Assembly (NCBI RefSeq): GCF_025698545.1
Contig: NC_068570.1
Coordinates: 1,488,001 to 1,552,000 of the forward strand
Direction of reading: 5' to 3'
Length of the DNA: 64,000 bases
Origin: Gossypium raimondii
Lineage: Eukaryota > Streptophyta > Magnoliopsida > Malvales > Malvaceae
The position numbers were made by a program, and so were the translations under genes. Positions within the stretch are counted from its first letter, which is position 1; every line of letters starts with the position of its first letter. This document shows positions 60,480 through 64,000 of the stretch, in pieces. Under the pieces are notes generated by a model that searched no databases, had not been told where the DNA came from, and saw only the letters and a program-made list of their open reading frames with translations.

Positions 60480-61390
60480 TTTTTCCCTCAACGAAATTCC
60501 AATCGAAGCACCAAATACCAAGCTTCAACTTCCAATTAAAAGAAACAAGTTCTACTACTAACAATAATAACAATTAAAAAGCATTTCAAATACAAAAATA
60601 ATAAAAATGTTAAATGAAGCTTGATCGGGAGTCACAGTATCGAGGAGAGATCTAAAGAGCTGTCACCTGTCAGTTGTTTGTGAAAATGACTCAAAGAACA
60701 TTAAAAATAATAATAATTATAAAATATGAACTGGCAAACGTTAAGGCTTCTTCAACGAGTGCCTTGGCACCAGCCCGCCAGAATATTCTGAATCTATAAA
60801 TAAAATAATTTATAAATGGATTTGCATTACAAGGTTAAAAAAAAAACTGCTATTGTTTCCTTCTGTTTGGAATTTGAATTTCGTTTTCATGGATTGAGTG
60901 TACTCAACGCCATCGATTTCATTGCATGAAATCCGATTGCTGGAAAAATAATTTAATTTATTCTCTTTTTTTATCGTTTTTAGACTGAAACCAAAAAGAA
61001 AATGAAAGAAAAGAACAGAAAATATTATGAATTTTACGAAGTGGCGACGATCTACAGTGTCGGCGGAGATCTATAAAAAGACGAAAGTCGCGGTGAGGTT
61101 TATAAGATTTTTCTGAGGCGTGATGTGTACGCGCTTTGATATTAATTCAACGGTGAAATGAATTGGCAATTTGACAATTTGACTCTCTTTTTTTCTTTGA
61201 AGTTTCAATTTGACAAATTGTGGTGGTATGAGGATGTTTTCCACTTTAGTATGGTAAAACATCAGCTTGTTAGAAGCAAAAATCAATGGGGTTTTTTAGC
61301 TTCAAATAATAAAATATTTACAATTAAACTTAAATTTTAAAATATAAAAAATCTCAAATTAAATTTTTAAAAATTAAATTTTAATTCTGA
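60480..61390. other. Kinase 5' flank
   Basis: The presumed promoter and leader of the NDR kinase gene. 'gtggcgacgatctacagtgt' near 61040 and the GA-rich stretches were inspected, and no further gene was recognised. Short frames at 61071-61340 are AT-driven. Confidence 0.4.
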
Positions 61391-61397
61391 GAAAAAT

Positions 61398-61676
61398 ATA
61401 AGGTTAAATAGGTAATATATGTCAAATTTTTTTAATTGGTTAAATAAATCATTTTTTTAAGATTTAAAAAAATAAGTCAATTTTAAAGAGAACAAGTGAA
61501 AATATGTCTAGTTGAACGAGCTTTCTGCTGGCATGTCAAGAAAAACGTGTTCAGTTAGACATATTGAGAAAGTGCATCTAGTTCATTTTTTTTAAAATTT
61601 GACTTATTTTCTTAAATCTTGAAAAAATCAATCTTATTAAAACAATTAAAAAAATCAACATACATTACCTATTTAG
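61398..61676. mobile_element. Fold-back element
   Basis: 'ttaaataggtaatatatgtc' mirrors 'acatacattacctatttag'. The inner arms 'tatgtctagttgaacgag' and 'cgtgttcagttagacata' also pair. About 280 bases, non-coding. Confidence 0.72.
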
Positions 61677-62282
61677 CGAGAATATAAAGAGCTTATATTA
61701 TATATTTTAATCTAATAATAAATATAATTATGGTGGAGCGGAGGTGAAAGGAGGTCGAGGCAGACGCGCGTGGATTAAGCGGGTGAAAAGAAATGAGGGG
61801 ATAAATTTTTGCCTAACTCGCCACGCAACAATCTGACATGGTCCGGGCTGGTCTCGTGCGTCAAAGGTGCTTTGATTTAACATAAACGTGCCACGTGGTT
61901 TCATAACATGGGCCCCCTAATTTCTAGTATTTAATCAAAGGTAAAATTATCGTGTAAGCATTAATAATTTGATTAGATGCTTAAATTAAATTAAATTAAA
62001 TTAATGGTTTTGGAATTTATTTTAGCGCTCAAATTGGCATGAATTATGGGAAACAAACAAAAGCAAGTCACCAACTAGACTGGATTTGAGATATTAATTA
62101 CCAAATCAATTTGTGGGCTACCAATAGATTCAAGAATATTCTATTCTTATGAAATTGATGTTAAAATAATAGGTTAAATTTTACTGTTATTATTTTTATT
62201 AATAATTGTGAAATAAATGAAAGTAAAAAGAAAATAATGTTAAGGAAAAGATTAATAACAGAATGAAAAGTAAAGTAAATTT

Positions 62283-62416
62283 AACTCGATTAATATGAAC
62301 ATTGTTATTAATGTAAGGAATGTGGGTTTGAATACGCTAAAACGCATTATTCTTCTATTTATGGGTTGAGAAGGGGTTATGGATAATTTTAGATATTGTG
62401 TCAAAAAAGAACAGAT
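62283..62416 (+). mobile_element. tRNA-derived SINE (family 1)
   Basis: 'aactcgattaatatgaacat' (A-box-like), 'tgttattaatgtaaggaatg', B-box-like 'gggtttgaatacgc', 'cgcattattcttctatttat', 'gggttgagaaggggttatgg', 'attttagatattgtgtcaaa'. This is the most complete copy in the window and shows both halves. Confidence 0.65.
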
Positions 62417-62419
62417 ATA

Positions 62420-64000
62420 ATCGAACCTATAATGAGGTTATTAAAAAAGTTAAAAAGAAATGAAATGATTAAATATAGTGAATTTTTACTATCATAATCA
62501 TTTCTATAATATAATTATGTAAAAAATAAATAAAGAGTTTACATGTTAAAAGTTTATTGACCTTCACCAGCTTTTGTCCTATTTTGGAGTAACTAAAACA
62601 TTGACATTTTGTAAAGGATATTCAATTCTCTTAACTTTCCCTTACCTAAAAAAAGTTAATCAAACGGAAGAGAAAATATTGATTACTGATCCAATTCGTC
62701 TATCGATACAAATATTATCTTCATCCCTATTATAAAATTACAAATTTATCCCTTTTATATCAAAATAGCAGCTTGAATTCAAACCAACGTAAAAGTTAAT
62801 GTTGAATTAAATACGAATCAAATATCAAATTTTAAATTTCGAATCAAATTAGAACCTGAGCCAAAATTTTTCACTATTTGAATTCCACGCGAGTTGATTA
62901 GACCCTAAATGGGTGTCAATGTCCTTAAGTTTTTGCCTTTTGATCAATAAAATTTGCAATAAACACTTCTGCACGAGGGAGAACAAAGAAGATGCTTATA
63001 TAGAGTTCAAGATAGTCATTAATGGACAACAAAGGACATTGAAACCGGTGTATTTGATCCGTCAATTGTTTTAATGTCAAATAAAAACATACATTCTTAT
63101 GGTTATTGGTCACATTCTATTTGAAAAGGTCTCCATAAATATTCGTTAAAATACATCGTTAGTCCCTATATTTGTAAAAAAATTTGAGATTGTCCTTGTA
63201 TCGTAAAAGCTAAAAATTCACTCTTCTTACTTTTTTAATTTGAAAAATTGAGTCCAATCATTATTGTCATTGGTAGTTTCTGTCAAAATTTGTCAGTTTA
63301 ACATGTTTATTTTCTATCAATCATACGCCATATTATTTGAGGACAACCTAATTAAAATTCTAAATTGACAAACTCTGACTGAAAATATTTATGATTTTAA
63401 TGACTAGATTGAGATTTTTAAATTAAAAATGTATGAGGACTTAATTTTTAACTTTTTAAATACATGACTAAATCTTAAATTTTATCAAAGTAGAGGAACT
63501 AGCATATTTAAACATTTTATTTATTGTGTTCTGCAATGACTACCATATAGAGAGACCAAGCTCCACATTCAAACATGGTTGTGGGACTCAATATACTAAC
63601 ATCTATCAACCCACTGAACCTCACTTACAAATGGCACCTTGTCGACTTAATCCTCATCGGCACTTGCATGATCGACATGTGGAGTATCTCTGGCCTACCT
63701 CGCCAGAGATAGGTACTAAACATTCTCCTCACATAAAACAAGTGTGGAAATTCATCAAGTACACATTAGTTTAATCACAATTGATTCATCAAATCCATCC
63801 ATCCCATCGTCACCTAGCTAGCAGGGCTAACATGTCCCTCAGGACTGACCACAACAAGATCAACAAAAACATCCTCTCCAATCTCTTATCCTTTTTATTC
63901 CTCTACTCTGTTCAACCTCTACCTCAAGCGGCTCTTAGCACACCTCCATTGTGTGAACCACTATCTTCTTCCTACCTCCTTATTTTATCCTCAAACACAT
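62420..64000. other. Right edge: one fold-back, otherwise unrecognised
   Basis: About 63146-63512 is a decayed fold-back ('cgttagtccctatatttgta' against 'atcaaagtagaggaacta'). From 63520 to the end the sequence is more C-rich. A frame at 63526-63774 reads EPHLQMAPCRLNPHRHLHDR; I do not recognise it, and it may be a UTR, a transposon remnant or chance. Confidence 0.4.

Overview
This is plant nuclear DNA: AT-rich, with intron-containing genes separated by layers of LTR, fold-back and SINE repeats. The nine genes belong to flowering-plant families. Repeat style and protein similarity suggest a Malvaceae genome such as cotton (Gossypium), but that attribution is inference. No bacterial, viral, rRNA, tRNA or CRISPR features were seen.

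Layout. Positions 1-25,500 are gene-poor and repeat-dominated. They hold four copies of one solo-LTR-like family (1-177 joined to an inverted copy at 178-1975; 4213-7060; 8440-10159; 16459-18814), a fold-back element split by one of those LTRs, and several small repeats. The only genes there are two intronless EF-hand calcium sensors (2748-3056 and 11654-11959, both minus), which are duplicates that share flanking DNA. Positions 25,700-60,480 are a gene island. It holds, in order, a GUX-type xylan glucuronosyltransferase (+), a WEB1-type coiled-coil chloroplast-movement protein (+), a DEM/VID27-like protein (-), sterol carrier protein 2 (-), the coenzyme Q-binding protein COQ10 (-), a COR27/COR28-type cold and clock regulator (-) and an NDR-type AGC kinase (-). 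Positions 60,480-64,000 hold only small repeats and unrecognised sequence.

I reconstructed exon-intron structures by hand from GT/AG sites, reading-frame phase and family similarity; every model closes in frame. The island matches Arabidopsis neighbourhoods as I remember them: GUX2, a WEB-family gene and a DEM gene lie close together near At4g33330-At4g33400, and SCP2 and COR27 are adjacent at At5g42890-At5g42900. The genes are not an operon and act in unrelated processes (secondary wall xylan, chloroplast positioning, meristem development, peroxisomal lipid handling, respiration, cold and light response, kinase signalling).

I found no clear undescribed biological system. The most unusual structures are nested insertions whose order can be read from target-site duplications, a tandem-repeated 5' UTR intron of the WEB gene split by a fold-back element, a duplicated calcium-sensor locus, a paired palindrome conserved in the LTR family, and fold-back elements inside introns of at least three genes.
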